Part shown: positions 44,242 through 53,557 of the stretch, one piece after another
Layout: each line of letters starts with the position of its first letter
How positions within the stretch are numbered: the stretch's first letter is position 1
Assembly (NCBI GenBank): GCA_017306715.1
Contig: JAFKHV010000006.1
Coordinates: forward strand, 62,001 to 126,000
DNA: 64,000 nt
Reading direction: 5' to 3'
Origin: Legionella sp.
GTDB lineage: Bacteria; Pseudomonadota; Gammaproteobacteria; Legionellales; Legionellaceae
Position numbers and translations under genes: made by a program
Notes under the pieces: generated by a model
Seen by the model: the letters and a program-made list of their open reading frames with translations, nothing else
Database searches by the model: none
Told to the model about the DNA's origin: nothing

Positions 44242-46278
44242 ATGAATATATTCGTTGACTATTTACAACCGCTTACTCACTGGTTACAGGCAAATCCGCA
44301 TTGGGCCTTGTTTTTTACGTTCATAATTTCACTTGCAGAATCTCTTGCTATAATTGGGAGCATTGTTCCAGGAAGCGTCACCATGACCGCAATTGGAATA
44401 CTTGCCGGATCGGGAATTATGCGCATTGACCTTACGCTACTGGCGGCAATTTTGGGCGCAGTTGTTGGCGACAGTCTAAGCTATGCACTTGGCTTTTATT
44501 TCAGTGATCGCTTAGTAGATATTTGGCCGTTTTCGAGATATCCGCGTTGGTTGCAATATGGTAGAGAATTTTTTGCCGTTCATGGTGCTAAAAGCGTACT
44601 CATAGGCCGTTTTGTTGGCCCTCTGCGTTCAATTATCCCAGTGATTGCTGGCATACTCCATATGAAACAATGGCGTTTTTTAATTGCAAATGTCCTCTCT
44701 GCCATTGGCTGGGCTTTTTTATATGTCATGCCCGGTGTCCTAATTGGTGCAGCCAGTCATGAGCTCTCCACAGAAAGCGCATCACGTCTTTTTGTCATGA
44801 TACTGATTTTATTAGTAGCGCTCTGGTTATTCGGAGTATTACTGAAATGGGTATTCAGATTATTTAATCATTTTTTAGTGCAAAACCTCCAGATTTTCTG
44901 GATAAAGATGCTCCACTCCCCACTATCGAATTTCGTGCGAAGCATTACTCCCGCTGAGCAAAATCATCATTACACGGCTTTATTATTTTTGAGCATGGTT
45001 CTTAACTTATTTTTTTTCACAGTGCTTTTAATTTTAACGTGCAAAGGTGGTATTTCTTTTAACCTACCCATACATTTATTTGTACAAAGCTTTCATACGC
45101 ATTCTCTGGAGGCTTTTAGCATATTCTGTACACAATTAACATCAAAATGGTCAATATTAACCATATTTTGCTTGGCCTGTATGTGGTTTATTTTCCATAG
45201 ACAGTTTCGCGAGCTGCGCTTTATCATAAGTTTGATGATCATCGCTTTAGTATCGGGCTTTTTCCTGAATCAAATAGTTTTTCATCCACGCCCAAATGGG
45301 GTTTTAGTATCCATGACCGGCTCAGCTTTTCCAGCGATGAATCTCCTTGTTGCAACAGCCTTTTATCGTTTTATTTTTTTCTATATAGAAAACGTGTATT
45401 CGATTATTACTCACTCGATCAGAACCTTAATTTATTCTGTTTTAGCTTTAAGCGGGTTAGGAAGTCTTTATTTAGGGGATTTCTGGTTATCCGATATCTT
45501 AGCAGGTTATTTTGCAGGAAGTACCTTAGCCCTGATTTACTGTTTGTACTATCGGAAGCATTATCTGGCTACATCCAAAACCGATCCGGCCACTTTTGGG
45601 GTTTTAATGCTAGGTGGACTGCTGTTAGCGACAACATTATCGACCTATTTCAATTTTCGAACCCTTGCTTATAACCATACCCCTTATTATGCAGAGTTTA
45701 CTATTAGTAAAGAAAACTGGTGGAATCAAAATAAGCCTACCCTTCCCCTGTATCGTCTTAATCGCCTCGGGAAAAAAATTAGTTTATTTAATATTCAATA
45801 TTCAGGTGATCCTAATTTATTACAGGAAATGCTAAAACAGCAAGGTTGGAAAGCACAAGAAGAGTCATTCTTTAGTAACTTAATTTTTTGGCTTAATCAT
45901 CATCAAGCTGAAGGCTCGAAACTACCTCCTTTAACCCAACTTTATGAAAATAAAGCGCCTCGCTTGACGATGCACTTTAAATCTCCTGATAAGCGGATTT
46001 ACTTAGAACTAAGACTATGGGAGTCCAATTTTAATCTTCAGGAAACAAATAATCCTCTATGGATCGGCAGTATCCATCCGCGTACACCGTACAATCGCAA
46101 AGATAAGGATAATGCAAACTATTATCCAAAACTATTGAATCCAACTGAGTATTTACCCCAGAAAAGCACCCTTTTAAAAATCAAAGTCTTGACCCTACCG
46201 GAGCAAGTAACTCAGCCCACAATCTTTCCTACGCAACCTATGATTGTTCTCATTCGTGAAAAGAATGAGGTAAAGTGA
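44242..46278 (+). CDS. lssY: LssY-like DedA/PAP2/LssY-C membrane protein
   Basis: 678 residues, many of them in membrane segments. The N-terminal 200 residues form a DedA domain (SLAESLAIIGSIVPGS, GRFVGPLRSIIPVIAG), a family now linked to lipid-carrier flipping. The middle, about 230-450, has the outline of a PAP2 phosphatase, but the catalytic motifs are changed: HPRPNG keeps only Arg-Pro, the PSGH position reads FPAMN, and the last motif reads GSLYLGDFWLSDILAG without the Arg and His. The C-terminal 190 residues match the LssY C-terminal domain (ENWWNQNKPTLPLYRLNRLG). The name comes from the Legionella lss locus; no lssABD type I secretion genes follow here. Confidence 0.82.
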   Translation: MNIFVDYLQPLTHWLQANPHWALFFTFIISLAESLAIIGSIVPGSVTMTAIGILAGSGIMRIDLTLLAAILGAVVGDSLSYALGFYFSDRLVDIWPFSRYPRWLQYGREFFAVHGAKSVLIGRFVGPLRSIIPVIAGILHMKQWRFLIANVLSAIGWAFLYVMPGVLIGAASHELSTESASRLFVMILILLVALWLFGVLLKWVFRLFNHFLVQNLQIFWIKMLHSPLSNFVRSITPAEQNHHYTALLFLSMVLNLFFFTVLLILTCKGGISFNLPIHLFVQSFHTHSLEAFSIFCTQLTSKWSILTIFCLACMWFIFHRQFRELRFIISLMIIALVSGFFLNQIVFHPRPNGVLVSMTGSAFPAMNLLVATAFYRFIFFYIENVYSIITHSIRTLIYSVLALSGLGSLYLGDFWLSDILAGYFAGSTLALIYCLYYRKHYLATSKTDPATFGVLMLGGLLLATTLSTYFNFRTLAYNHTPYYAEFTISKENWWNQNKPTLPLYRLNRLGKKISLFNIQYSGDPNLLQEMLKQQGWKAQEESFFSNLIFWLNHHQAEGSKLPPLTQLYENKAPRLTMHFKSPDKRIYLELRLWESNFNLQETNNPLWIGSIHPRTPYNRKDKDNANYYPKLLNPTEYLPQKSTLLKIKVLTLPEQVTQPTIFPTQPMIVLIREKNEVK

Positions 46279-46386
46279 TGAACATAACTCGATTTTATAA
46301 AGAAGCAAAGTGTTTATAGATATCAGTTTAAATAACTGATATAACTATAAGTTCTAATGCTGCGGCCAATTTTGTGAGATCGCCTC

Positions 46387-46959
46387 ATGTATACTTTAGC
46401 CAAAATAATTCAGTATTTTTTTCCATTGATTGCGTTAATTCTCCTCATCATTGGCATAAAAAGAAAAATGATAAATTATATTATCTCTTCGCTATGGATT
46501 TGTATTATCGCATTACTCATTCATTACCAGTTCTCTGGATACCAAATTTTTGGTGTCTATTTTGATTTCATGAATGCCTCGATTTACACCTTTACCATGA
46601 TCGTATTAATCATGTGTTTAATTAAAATTATCTCACATTTAAGTATCGATAAATTGGCTTTAAGGTATCTCACAAGCTTCATTAATGCAGTTATCGTGAT
46701 TGGTGCGGGGATTGTCATTATCAATCTTTGGCTTAATGCATTCTTTATAGAGTCTAAAAAGCCAAATACACCCATTATGCAAATTGCTTCAACAAAAAAA
46801 TTACCTTACTGTGATTATAAATTTGTGTTGTATAAAATCACCCCTGAAGATAAAGTAATGTATCTTTGCCCTGATTATTATGGATTATTGGCTGGAGTTG
46901 GTACGCTTAATGAAACACCGCGTTTTTTAATGCATCAATATCATTTGGTTCCATCTTAA
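46387..46959 (+). CDS. lssZ: LssZ-like small membrane protein
   Basis: 190 residues with four hydrophobic segments in the first 120 residues (e.g. FPLIALILLIIGIKR, FINAVIVIGAGIVIINLWL) and a soluble C-terminus containing LPYCDYKFVLYKITPEDKVM. In Legionella the gene after lssY is lssZ, a small protein of this kind, and position plus topology suggest this identity. Its function is unknown. The start is ATG 46387; there is only a weak ribosome-binding site. It lies 108 bases after lssY, so a separate promoter is possible. Confidence 0.65.
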   Translation: MYTLAKIIQYFFPLIALILLIIGIKRKMINYIISSLWICIIALLIHYQFSGYQIFGVYFDFMNASIYTFTMIVLIMCLIKIISHLSIDKLALRYLTSFINAVIVIGAGIVIINLWLNAFFIESKKPNTPIMQIASTKKLPYCDYKFVLYKITPEDKVMYLCPDYYGLLAGVGTLNETPRFLMHQYHLVPS

Positions 46960-47073
46960 TTAAATAGAGAATAAAATCTGTGAACTTGCCAGATACTCCT
47001 TGTCTCCAAATTGAAATTGTTCAAAGGAATATTATTTGATACCATGCCCTCAACTGATTATTTTAATTATGCT

Positions 47074-47778
47074 ATGAAGCGTTTATTTATTCTTCTTTCA
47101 ATATTTTATTGTCTCAATGGCTTTGGAATGACGCATAAGCTTGATTGGGATGAGGCGATTGATCGTGCAATTAAGCGTTACGGTTTGCGGGTAGAACCGC
47201 AATTAAAAGTTTATTTTAATAAAGCTAAAGTGAGCTACCCACCTAAAGAAATTGCTTTGCTTGCATTTAAATCAGAACGGAAAGTTGAGTTGTGGGCAAA
47301 AAATCAGGAAAATAACTGGAAACACATTCATGATTACCCTTTAACGGGTTTTAGTGGTCGCTTGGGACCAAAATTACGTGAAAATGATAAACAAATCCCC
47401 GAAGGTATTTATAAGCTTGTTAATTTTAATCCTTTCAGCAGTATGCATTTGTCCATGATGATTAACTATCCGAATAACTTTGATCGTCAGAAAGGTTATC
47501 AAGATGGTCGCCGTAATTTAGGTAATAACATATTTATTCACGGTAAGAACTTATCTGTTGGTTGTTTGGCGATAGGCGATTTAGCGATTGATCAATTATT
47601 CCTACTCGCACGTCGTGTTGGATTAAATAATATCCAAGTAATTATCGCACCAAATGATCTAAGGCAGCAGAAGCCCTCCACGAGTACCTTTGCCCAACCC
47701 CGTTGGTTGCCGGAGCTTTATAAAAATATTGCTGAATCATTAAAACCATTTCAGCACGTTCAAAGCTACACCACCTAA
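47074..47778 (+). CDS. L,D-transpeptidase-like (YafK type) periplasmic protein
   Basis: From ATG 47074 it has 234 residues and begins MKRLFILLSIFYCLNGFG, a signal peptide; starts at 47044 (ATG) and 47011 (TTG) would bury it. The catalytic domain spans about 45-195, with DYPLTGFSGRLGPKLREND, the strand QIPEGIYKLVNFNP, and the active site FIHGKNLSVGCLAIGD, which has the His, Ser, Gly and nucleophilic Cys of the YkuD fold. YafK relatives act on peptidoglycan, in E. coli removing Braun lipoprotein. Reaction here is inferred. Neighbours dacA and rlpA fit a cell-wall role. Confidence 0.8.
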   Translation: MKRLFILLSIFYCLNGFGMTHKLDWDEAIDRAIKRYGLRVEPQLKVYFNKAKVSYPPKEIALLAFKSERKVELWAKNQENNWKHIHDYPLTGFSGRLGPKLRENDKQIPEGIYKLVNFNPFSSMHLSMMINYPNNFDRQKGYQDGRRNLGNNIFIHGKNLSVGCLAIGDLAIDQLFLLARRVGLNNIQVIIAPNDLRQQKPSTSTFAQPRWLPELYKNIAESLKPFQHVQSYTT

Positions 47779-47801
47779 GGAAGATAGGTAAATATTCTTA
47801 A

Positions 47802-48575
47802 ATGACCATATTAGTATTTGATATAGAAACTATTCCTGATACCCAGGCTGGGAGAACACTTTATAATCTGGAGGGTTTATCAGATAAAGATACTGCAGAA
47901 GCAATGTTTGCACTCAGACGTGCTAAATCAGGAAATGATTTTTTACCTCATTACCTACAAAAAATCTGTGCTATCTCCATTGTACTCAGTCAAGGAAATT
48001 CGCTCAAAGTCTGGTCCTTGGGTGATGAATCTGCTTCGGAGCAAGAACTAATTAAACGTTTTTTTGCGGGTATCGATAAACACACGCCCACTCTGGTTAG
48101 CTGGAATGGCTGTGGTTTTGATTTACCTGTTTTACATTACCGCGCCCTACTTCACGAAATTAGCGCCCCAACCTATTGGGAGGTGGGGGAAAATCAACAA
48201 AATTTCAAATGGAATAACTACCTTAGTCGCTACCACTATCGTCATATCGACCTAATGGATCTTATTTCGGGTTATCAGCCTAAAGCTTTTGCGCCTTTAG
48301 ATGAAATTGCCACACTCTTGGGTTTTCCCGGTAAAATGGGAATGAGCGGAGCTAAGGTTTGGGAGCAGTATCAAGCTGGTGAGTTGAAATCAATTAGAGA
48401 CTACTGTGAAACAGATGTACTTAATACTTTTTGCGTTTACTTACGTTTTGAATTGATGAGGGGCATAATCAATCCGCAAGAATATGAAAGTCAATTAGAG
48501 AATTTAAAAAGCTATTTAAGTAATGAAACTGAAAAAGCCCATTTACAAGAATTCCTAAAACGTATTAAACCATAA
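47802..48575 (+). CDS. Predicted 3'-5' exonuclease, PolB-like
   Basis: 257 residues with the DnaQ/RNase H-like exonuclease fold of the PolB-type exonuclease 2 family. ILVFDIETIPDT gives the Asp and Glu of Exo I, TLVSWNGCGFDLPVLHYRAL is Exo II, and SIRDYCETDVLNTFCVYLRF is Exo III with its Tyr and Asp. FAPLDEIATLLGFPGK is typical of the family. All catalytic acids are present. The natural substrate is unknown. The start lacks a strong ribosome-binding site. It is 23 bases after the transpeptidase gene. Confidence 0.85.
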   Translation: MTILVFDIETIPDTQAGRTLYNLEGLSDKDTAEAMFALRRAKSGNDFLPHYLQKICAISIVLSQGNSLKVWSLGDESASEQELIKRFFAGIDKHTPTLVSWNGCGFDLPVLHYRALLHEISAPTYWEVGENQQNFKWNNYLSRYHYRHIDLMDLISGYQPKAFAPLDEIATLLGFPGKMGMSGAKVWEQYQAGELKSIRDYCETDVLNTFCVYLRFELMRGIINPQEYESQLENLKSYLSNETEKAHLQEFLKRIKP

Positions 48576-48600
48576 CAATAAAATCATTATTTGCTCATAT

Positions 48601-48630
48601 TTGACATATATACTACTTATTGTGTATTAT
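48601..48630 (+). promoter_or_regulatory. Strong sigma-70-like promoter
   Basis: A perfect TTGACA and TATTAT are separated by 18 bases. They lie about 230 bases upstream of the MdfA-like ATG, implying a leader of some 220 bases, or a small RNA ending before the gene. No riboswitch fold or leader peptide could be recognised in between. Confidence 0.6.
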
Positions 48631-48858
48631 ATTTCACAAATTTAAGGCTTTGCATCGTCTGGACATTAAATTAAAAATAATTATAAAATTAAGTCACAAA
48701 GATAGTTAAAATACATTCAAGTAATATATTGAGTTAAAGGCCAAAGGAGATAACATCTTACGCTCTTAATCATTACTTTCGTTAGCTTGTCGGGACTGCT
48801 TTAGAACAATCAAAGCTGAATTGGATACTCTTGCAAAAGAAATTACAGGATTGATTTT

Positions 48859-50100
48859 ATGTCTGAACCGCTCATCTCAATATCCCGAAGACAAGCCATG
48901 ATTTTCGCGTGTTTTTTGGTTCTTTATGAATTTCTGACCTATATCGCAAATGATATGATCATGCCAGGTATGCCTCTGGTCGTGCGCACCTTTAACGCTC
49001 CTGAATCCACAATTGCTACTTCCTTGACTCTATATGTACTAGGAGGGGCCAGTTTACAAATCTTTTTGGGTCCAATATCGGACGCTTACGGCCGTCGTCC
49101 ACTGATGTTGATTGGTGCCATCCTGTTCTTCCTGTTTACCTTAATGATTGCTTCTTCAAACTCAATACACCAATTTCTTTTAGCACGTTTTTTTCAGGGC
49201 ATGGGGTTATGTTTTATCAGCGTTATCGGCTATGCAACCATCCAAGAAATATTTGATGAAATGGATGCAATTCGTCTGATCGCGATTATGGCTAATGCAA
49301 CAATTTTAGCCCCCCTTCTTGGTCCGGTGGCCGGCGCTGTAGTCATTTACTATACTTCCTGGCGCTATATCTTTATTTGGATTGCTGTCGGCGCTCTGAT
49401 TGCATTGTGGGGATTATGGCGCTATATGCCAGAACCGATTGGTCAACAAAAAAAAACCGGTGAAGATATTCCACAAATTGAATTCTCCGCGAAAAATATT
49501 GCTAGAAATTTCTATGAATTATTAAGTAATAAAGTTTTTATTCTTAGTGCGATTGCAATTGCCACTGTAGGTATACCCTGTTTATCGTGGATTGCCTTAG
49601 CACCTGTAATTTTAACAATTGAGGCGAAACTTTCGGTAATTCAGTACGGATTATTACAATTGCCTGTATTTGGTGCCACCATATTAGGAAACTGGATCTT
49701 ACATCGCTTAACACACAAATACTCTGTAACTACCATCATTGTCGGTGGATGCTTGGTGATGTCTATCGGCACCATTTTAACATCAGCCTTACCCTACTTT
49801 TTTGGTAATAAATATTACTATCTGCTGCCGGGCATTATTATATATTTCTTTGCCTTAAGCATTATCAATGCCCCATTAAACCGATTTTGTCTTTTTGTTA
49901 CTTCGGTTACTAAAGGTACTGCTTCAGCACTTATAAGCCTCAGTGTCATGGTAGTCGGTGCCATCGGGATTGAAATTGCAAATGTATATTATGAAACCCA
50001 TAGCAACTTAAAATTTGGTCTATTTTGTAATGTGGTGCAAGTTGTTTTCTTTTTATGCGTGGGCCTGGCACTTTACTTTAGAAAAAAGCAAATTGTGTAA
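48859..50100 (+). CDS. mdfA: MdfA-like multidrug efflux transporter (MFS)
   Basis: 413 residues, 12 membrane segments. The first helix reads VLYEFLTYIANDMIMPGMP, closely like E. coli MdfA and keeping both its acidic residues (Glu26 and Asp34 of MdfA), which bind drug and proton. LGPISDAYGRRPLMLIGA is the MFS signature loop, and GMGLCFISVIGYATIQEIFDE and ILAPLLGPVAGA are also shared with MdfA. It should export cationic and neutral drugs in exchange for protons. AGGA precedes the start. It converges with the second MFS gene at a shared hairpin. Confidence 0.88.
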   Translation: MSEPLISISRRQAMIFACFLVLYEFLTYIANDMIMPGMPLVVRTFNAPESTIATSLTLYVLGGASLQIFLGPISDAYGRRPLMLIGAILFFLFTLMIASSNSIHQFLLARFFQGMGLCFISVIGYATIQEIFDEMDAIRLIAIMANATILAPLLGPVAGAVVIYYTSWRYIFIWIAVGALIALWGLWRYMPEPIGQQKKTGEDIPQIEFSAKNIARNFYELLSNKVFILSAIAIATVGIPCLSWIALAPVILTIEAKLSVIQYGLLQLPVFGATILGNWILHRLTHKYSVTTIIVGGCLVMSIGTILTSALPYFFGNKYYYLLPGIIIYFFALSIINAPLNRFCLFVTSVTKGTASALISLSVMVVGAIGIEIANVYYETHSNLKFGLFCNVVQVVFFLCVGLALYFRKKQIV

Positions 50101-50108
50101 TCGTCTCG

Positions 50109-50130
50109 AGATCCCCTATTGTGGGGATCT
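50109..50130. terminator. Bidirectional hairpin between convergent transporters
   Basis: AGATCCCC and GGGGATCT make a perfect 8-bp stem with a 6-base loop in the 35-base gap between the two convergent MFS genes. Confidence 0.7.
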
Positions 50131-50135
50131 TCTGA

Positions 50136-51443
50136 TTAAGATTTATGGTCCGGATGGGATTCTTTAAGAATAAAGGTCGCAATCAATAAACTCAGTAGAT
50201 AACAGGCCGGCATAATAAATAATGCAATTTGATAGCTTTCCACGCTGTAGATATGAATACCCTGAACAACTCTCCACGAGCCTGTATGTTGTAAAATTAA
50301 TCCAACTAACGGTTGAAATAATGCACCGCCTATCAGCACGGATAAGTTATTGAAACCACTTGCTGTTCCGACTAACTCGGGTTGATTATTTTCTTTAACC
50401 ACAGCAAAACTCACGGTCTGGCCACCGGCACCCAGACCAAAAATGAATAAAACCAAGGGAGCCCAGCCATAACTTAAACCCGGGAAATATAAAAGAATCG
50501 ATGTTGCAAAAAGTCCTAAAAAAGCACTAATGATTAGTGCAATGCGACGACTACACATTTTATCACTTAACCACCCCAGTAAAGGACTTCCTATACCAAT
50601 ACCAATCCAGATTAAGCTGCACAAACCTGAAGCAGTCACGGTGCTTATTTGGAATTTTTCTTGTAGATACGGTACACCCCATAGTGCTGCAAAAACGGCA
50701 ATTGGAGTCCAGATGGCAAAGGCATATCCACCAATAATCCAGGTATGGGAATGCTTACAAACGGCCACAAGCCTCTTCCATTCCTGACGTAAATAATGCT
50801 CTGGAACCTTTTGGGTCTGCTGATGGGGATAGTCACGAATATAAATCCAGAAAAAGACTGCCAGAACTAATCCGATTGCCGCGAGAATGAAACTGGCCTC
50901 ACGCCAACCGACCTGCTCGATTAAATAAGCAAGCGGCATTTCTCCAAAAATTGCACCCACTGAACTCATGAGCTGAGCTACTCCAGCAAGAATTGCAAAA
51001 TAATGTGGGGGAAACCATCGTGACAGCAAGACTAAGACACCAATAAAGGAGAACGCTGAGCCGATACCTATTAGAAATCTTCCTATACATGCGGTGAGAA
51101 TACTGTCGGTTGATGCAAAAAATGCAGAACCTAGCGCACACAAAATAATTGCAAAAGTCATCAGTTTACGTGGACCATATCGGTCATACAAAACTCCTGC
51201 AGGCAGTTGTGTTGGGGCATAGGCGTAAAAATAAAAGGCAGCTATAAATCCAAATCCTTCTCCGGTAACCCCAAACGTTTTCATCATGGGAGCAGCCATG
51301 ACGCTCGGTGCCACCTGCAGTATAAATTCGTAGAGATAAAATGAAGCTGCAAGAAAAAAAATGAAATAAGATGTTTTTAAATTAGTTTGAGTCAATTTTA
51401 CATTAGCTGATGAATGAAGTTTTTCAATACTATAATCGTTCAA
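50136..51443 (-). CDS. MFS transporter of unknown substrate
   Basis: 435 residues, 12 membrane segments after a polar N-terminus of about 25 residues. YEFILQVAPSVMAAPM in helix 1, GVLYDRYGPRKLMTF as the MFS loop, GIGSAFSFIGVLVLLSRWFP, and LGWLSDKMCSRR as the second-half loop are visible. This type, with the LYEF-x-LQVAPSVM start, is common in Legionella and Coxiella and may carry organic acids, amino acids or siderophores; the sequence does not decide. The C-terminus is cytosolic and basic. Confidence 0.85.
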   Translation of the reverse strand: MNDYSIEKLHSSANVKLTQTNLKTSYFIFFLAASFYLYEFILQVAPSVMAAPMMKTFGVTGEGFGFIAAFYFYAYAPTQLPAGVLYDRYGPRKLMTFAIILCALGSAFFASTDSILTACIGRFLIGIGSAFSFIGVLVLLSRWFPPHYFAILAGVAQLMSSVGAIFGEMPLAYLIEQVGWREASFILAAIGLVLAVFFWIYIRDYPHQQTQKVPEHYLRQEWKRLVAVCKHSHTWIIGGYAFAIWTPIAVFAALWGVPYLQEKFQISTVTASGLCSLIWIGIGIGSPLLGWLSDKMCSRRIALIISAFLGLFATSILLYFPGLSYGWAPLVLFIFGLGAGGQTVSFAVVKENNQPELVGTASGFNNLSVLIGGALFQPLVGLILQHTGSWRVVQGIHIYSVESYQIALFIMPACYLLSLLIATFILKESHPDHKS

Positions 51444-51535
51444 TTTTATATTCTCCCACGGGAATCACACATTTAAGCCGATTGCCCTTCGTGTTGTCAA
51501 TATGACCCGAGACTATTCATAACAGAAAAAAGCAA

Positions 51536-52642
51536 TTAACGCTTATTTACAGCACCAGCAGGGAAAATAGCACCTAAAACCATTAGCTGATTTGAGCCGG
51601 TAATCGATGAGAGATCAATCAATTTCCTGGACATCGTTTGAGCGGCAAGCCATGCAAAAAGCATCGCTTCGAGGTAGTCTGGACTTACCCCTAAAGACGC
51701 AATGCTTTCAACATGACATTCAGGAAGCAAATCGGCTAATCTATTTAAAAGTAGTTTATTATGTACGCCACCGCCACAAATATAGAGTTTTTGTAATTTA
51801 GGGGTAACTAAATTAACGTTATTGACGATTGTTTGCGCAGTAAATTCTAATAAAGTTCTTTGTACATCCTCAGGTTGATAATCCTCAGTAAGCTGTTGCT
51901 CAAGCCAGGTTAAAGAAAAATATTCTTTACCAATACTCTTAGGTACACTGGACTGAATGAATGGGTCACATAGATTATATTGTAATAATTGCCCCAAAAT
52001 TTTGCCTTGTGCCGCCCACGCACCATCAACGTCAAATTTTTTATGCAAATGTTTCGCAATCCAGGCATCCATTAAGCAATTTCCAGGTCCTGTATCCCAA
52101 CCGCGAGCAGGTTTTCCTTGCACGAGAACAGTTAAATTAGCAATCCCACCAATATTGACAACACCAATATTTTCTTTTCTATTTGTGAACAGTTCTCGAT
52201 GGTATAAAGGAGCTAACGGAGCCCCTTGTCCACCATGAACCAGATCACGTGCGCGAAAATCAGCAACAACTGTAATACCCGTTATCGCAGCAATTGTATG
52301 GGCACATCCTAATTGCAATGTATAAGGAATTTTAGCAAGAGGAGCGTGACAGATCGTTTGCCCATGGCTACCAATGGCTCGAATATCGCTGGGAGCAAGC
52401 TGTGACTGTTCTATTAGTCTTAGCGCGGATTTTGCAAAATTTCTACCAATAAGAACATTTAACTGACAAATTTCTGCGACCGTAACCATCTCATTTTTTA
52501 GTACATGCTCCAGCAGTGAATAAACCTCGTCCTCATAATTATAAGTTGCGCCATTAATTAATTGGTTTTTCTCTGAATCGATTATGGCAACATCAATACC
52601 ATCCATACTCGTCCCCGACATTAACCCAAGATAAAGAGACAT
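51536..52642 (-). CDS. anmK: Anhydro-N-acetylmuramic acid kinase
   Basis: AnmK opens and phosphorylates 1,6-anhydro-MurNAc released from cell-wall turnover, feeding MurNAc-6-phosphate to recycling. From ATG 52642 it has 368 residues; GGAG lies at proper spacing, and an upstream GTG at 52675 is less likely. MSLYLGLMSGTSMDGIDVA is the family N-terminus. IGSHGQTICHAP, VNIGGIANLTVL, WDTGPGNCLMDAW and LYICGGGVHNKLLL are its further motifs. It follows tatD by 34 bases. Confidence 0.95.
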   Translation of the reverse strand: MSLYLGLMSGTSMDGIDVAIIDSEKNQLINGATYNYEDEVYSLLEHVLKNEMVTVAEICQLNVLIGRNFAKSALRLIEQSQLAPSDIRAIGSHGQTICHAPLAKIPYTLQLGCAHTIAAITGITVVADFRARDLVHGGQGAPLAPLYHRELFTNRKENIGVVNIGGIANLTVLVQGKPARGWDTGPGNCLMDAWIAKHLHKKFDVDGAWAAQGKILGQLLQYNLCDPFIQSSVPKSIGKEYFSLTWLEQQLTEDYQPEDVQRTLLEFTAQTIVNNVNLVTPKLQKLYICGGGVHNKLLLNRLADLLPECHVESIASLGVSPDYLEAMLFAWLAAQTMSRKLIDLSSITGSNQLMVLGAIFPAGAVNKR

Positions 52643-52676
52643 TCTCGCTCCATATGATTTAATTTTTAGATTCACC

Positions 52677-53459
52677 CTAAGGGGTTAAATGAAAACATCG
52701 ATAAAAATTGTTTGTTGTTACTGCAGCAACTTCATCATAAGAAATCCCTTTAAGCACAGCTAAGGCCTCTGCCACGTGCTTAACTAAAGCAGGATGATTT
52801 TGCTTGCCACGGAAAGGAACGGGGGTAAGATAGGGTGAATCGGTTTCAATGAGGATATGCTCCAAAGGAACAGCTTTTGCTGTTTCCTGTAATGCAAGAG
52901 CATTTTTAAATGTAATTATCCCGGAAAAAGAGATATAGAAATTTAAATCGATTGCCTGTTTAGCAATATCCAGACTTTCAGCAAAGCAATGCATCACACC
53001 ACCAGCCTCAGACGCATTTTCTTGTTTCATTAGTTTAATCGTATCTTCAGCAGCTTGTCGGGTGTGGACAATAAGCGGTTTATTCATTTTTTTTGCAGCG
53101 ATAATATGCTCACGAAAACGCTGTCGTTGTGCTTCTTGATCTTTTTCTTCAAGAATACGGTAATAATCAAGTCCAGTCTCACCGATAGCGATACAGGCAG
53201 GATTTTGCGCTAATCTCATTAATGTATCTGCGGTGATGGGATTTTCCATTTCGGTATTGGGATGCACCCCTACTGAAATCGATATCTGGGGAAATCGTGC
53301 AGCCAATTGTTCTAGCTCGGGGTAATCTTTTAACTCAACACATACTGATAAAAAATGTTGCACATCATTCGCTTTCGCGCACGCTAAAACTTGGGAAATA
53401 TCCTGATTGAAATCGGTTAAATTCAAAAAATTTAAATGACAATGGGAATCAACAAGCAT
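52677..53459 (-). CDS. TatD-family metal-dependent hydrolase (YcfH type)
   Basis: 260 residues, TIM-barrel amidohydrolase with metal ligands in MLVDSHCHLNF, IAIGETGLDYYR, PLIVHTRQAAED, GGVMHCFAES and LIETDSPYLTPVP. TatD relatives are 3'-5' exonucleases or D-aminoacyl-type hydrolases. The gene comes last of the fatty-acid unit after holB, as ycfH does in E. coli, though a 98-base gap separates it from holB. Confidence 0.92.
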   Translation of the reverse strand: MLVDSHCHLNFLNLTDFNQDISQVLACAKANDVQHFLSVCVELKDYPELEQLAARFPQISISVGVHPNTEMENPITADTLMRLAQNPACIAIGETGLDYYRILEEKDQEAQRQRFREHIIAAKKMNKPLIVHTRQAAEDTIKLMKQENASEAGGVMHCFAESLDIAKQAIDLNFYISFSGIITFKNALALQETAKAVPLEHILIETDSPYLTPVPFRGKQNHPALVKHVAEALAVLKGISYDEVAAVTTNNFYRCFHLTP

Positions 53460-53557
53460 TTTTGGTCTCTACACTAAATTTAAGGATAGTTTATCACCCT
53501 ATTTATAAACACCAAAATCCTTCCTTCCCGAATAAAAATATCGAACAGATTAAAAAA

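Noticed and set aside
48735..48840. Leader peptide gene after AAAGGAG near 48744
   Set aside because: All frames after this site hit stop codons quickly and none has a start codon at workable distance.
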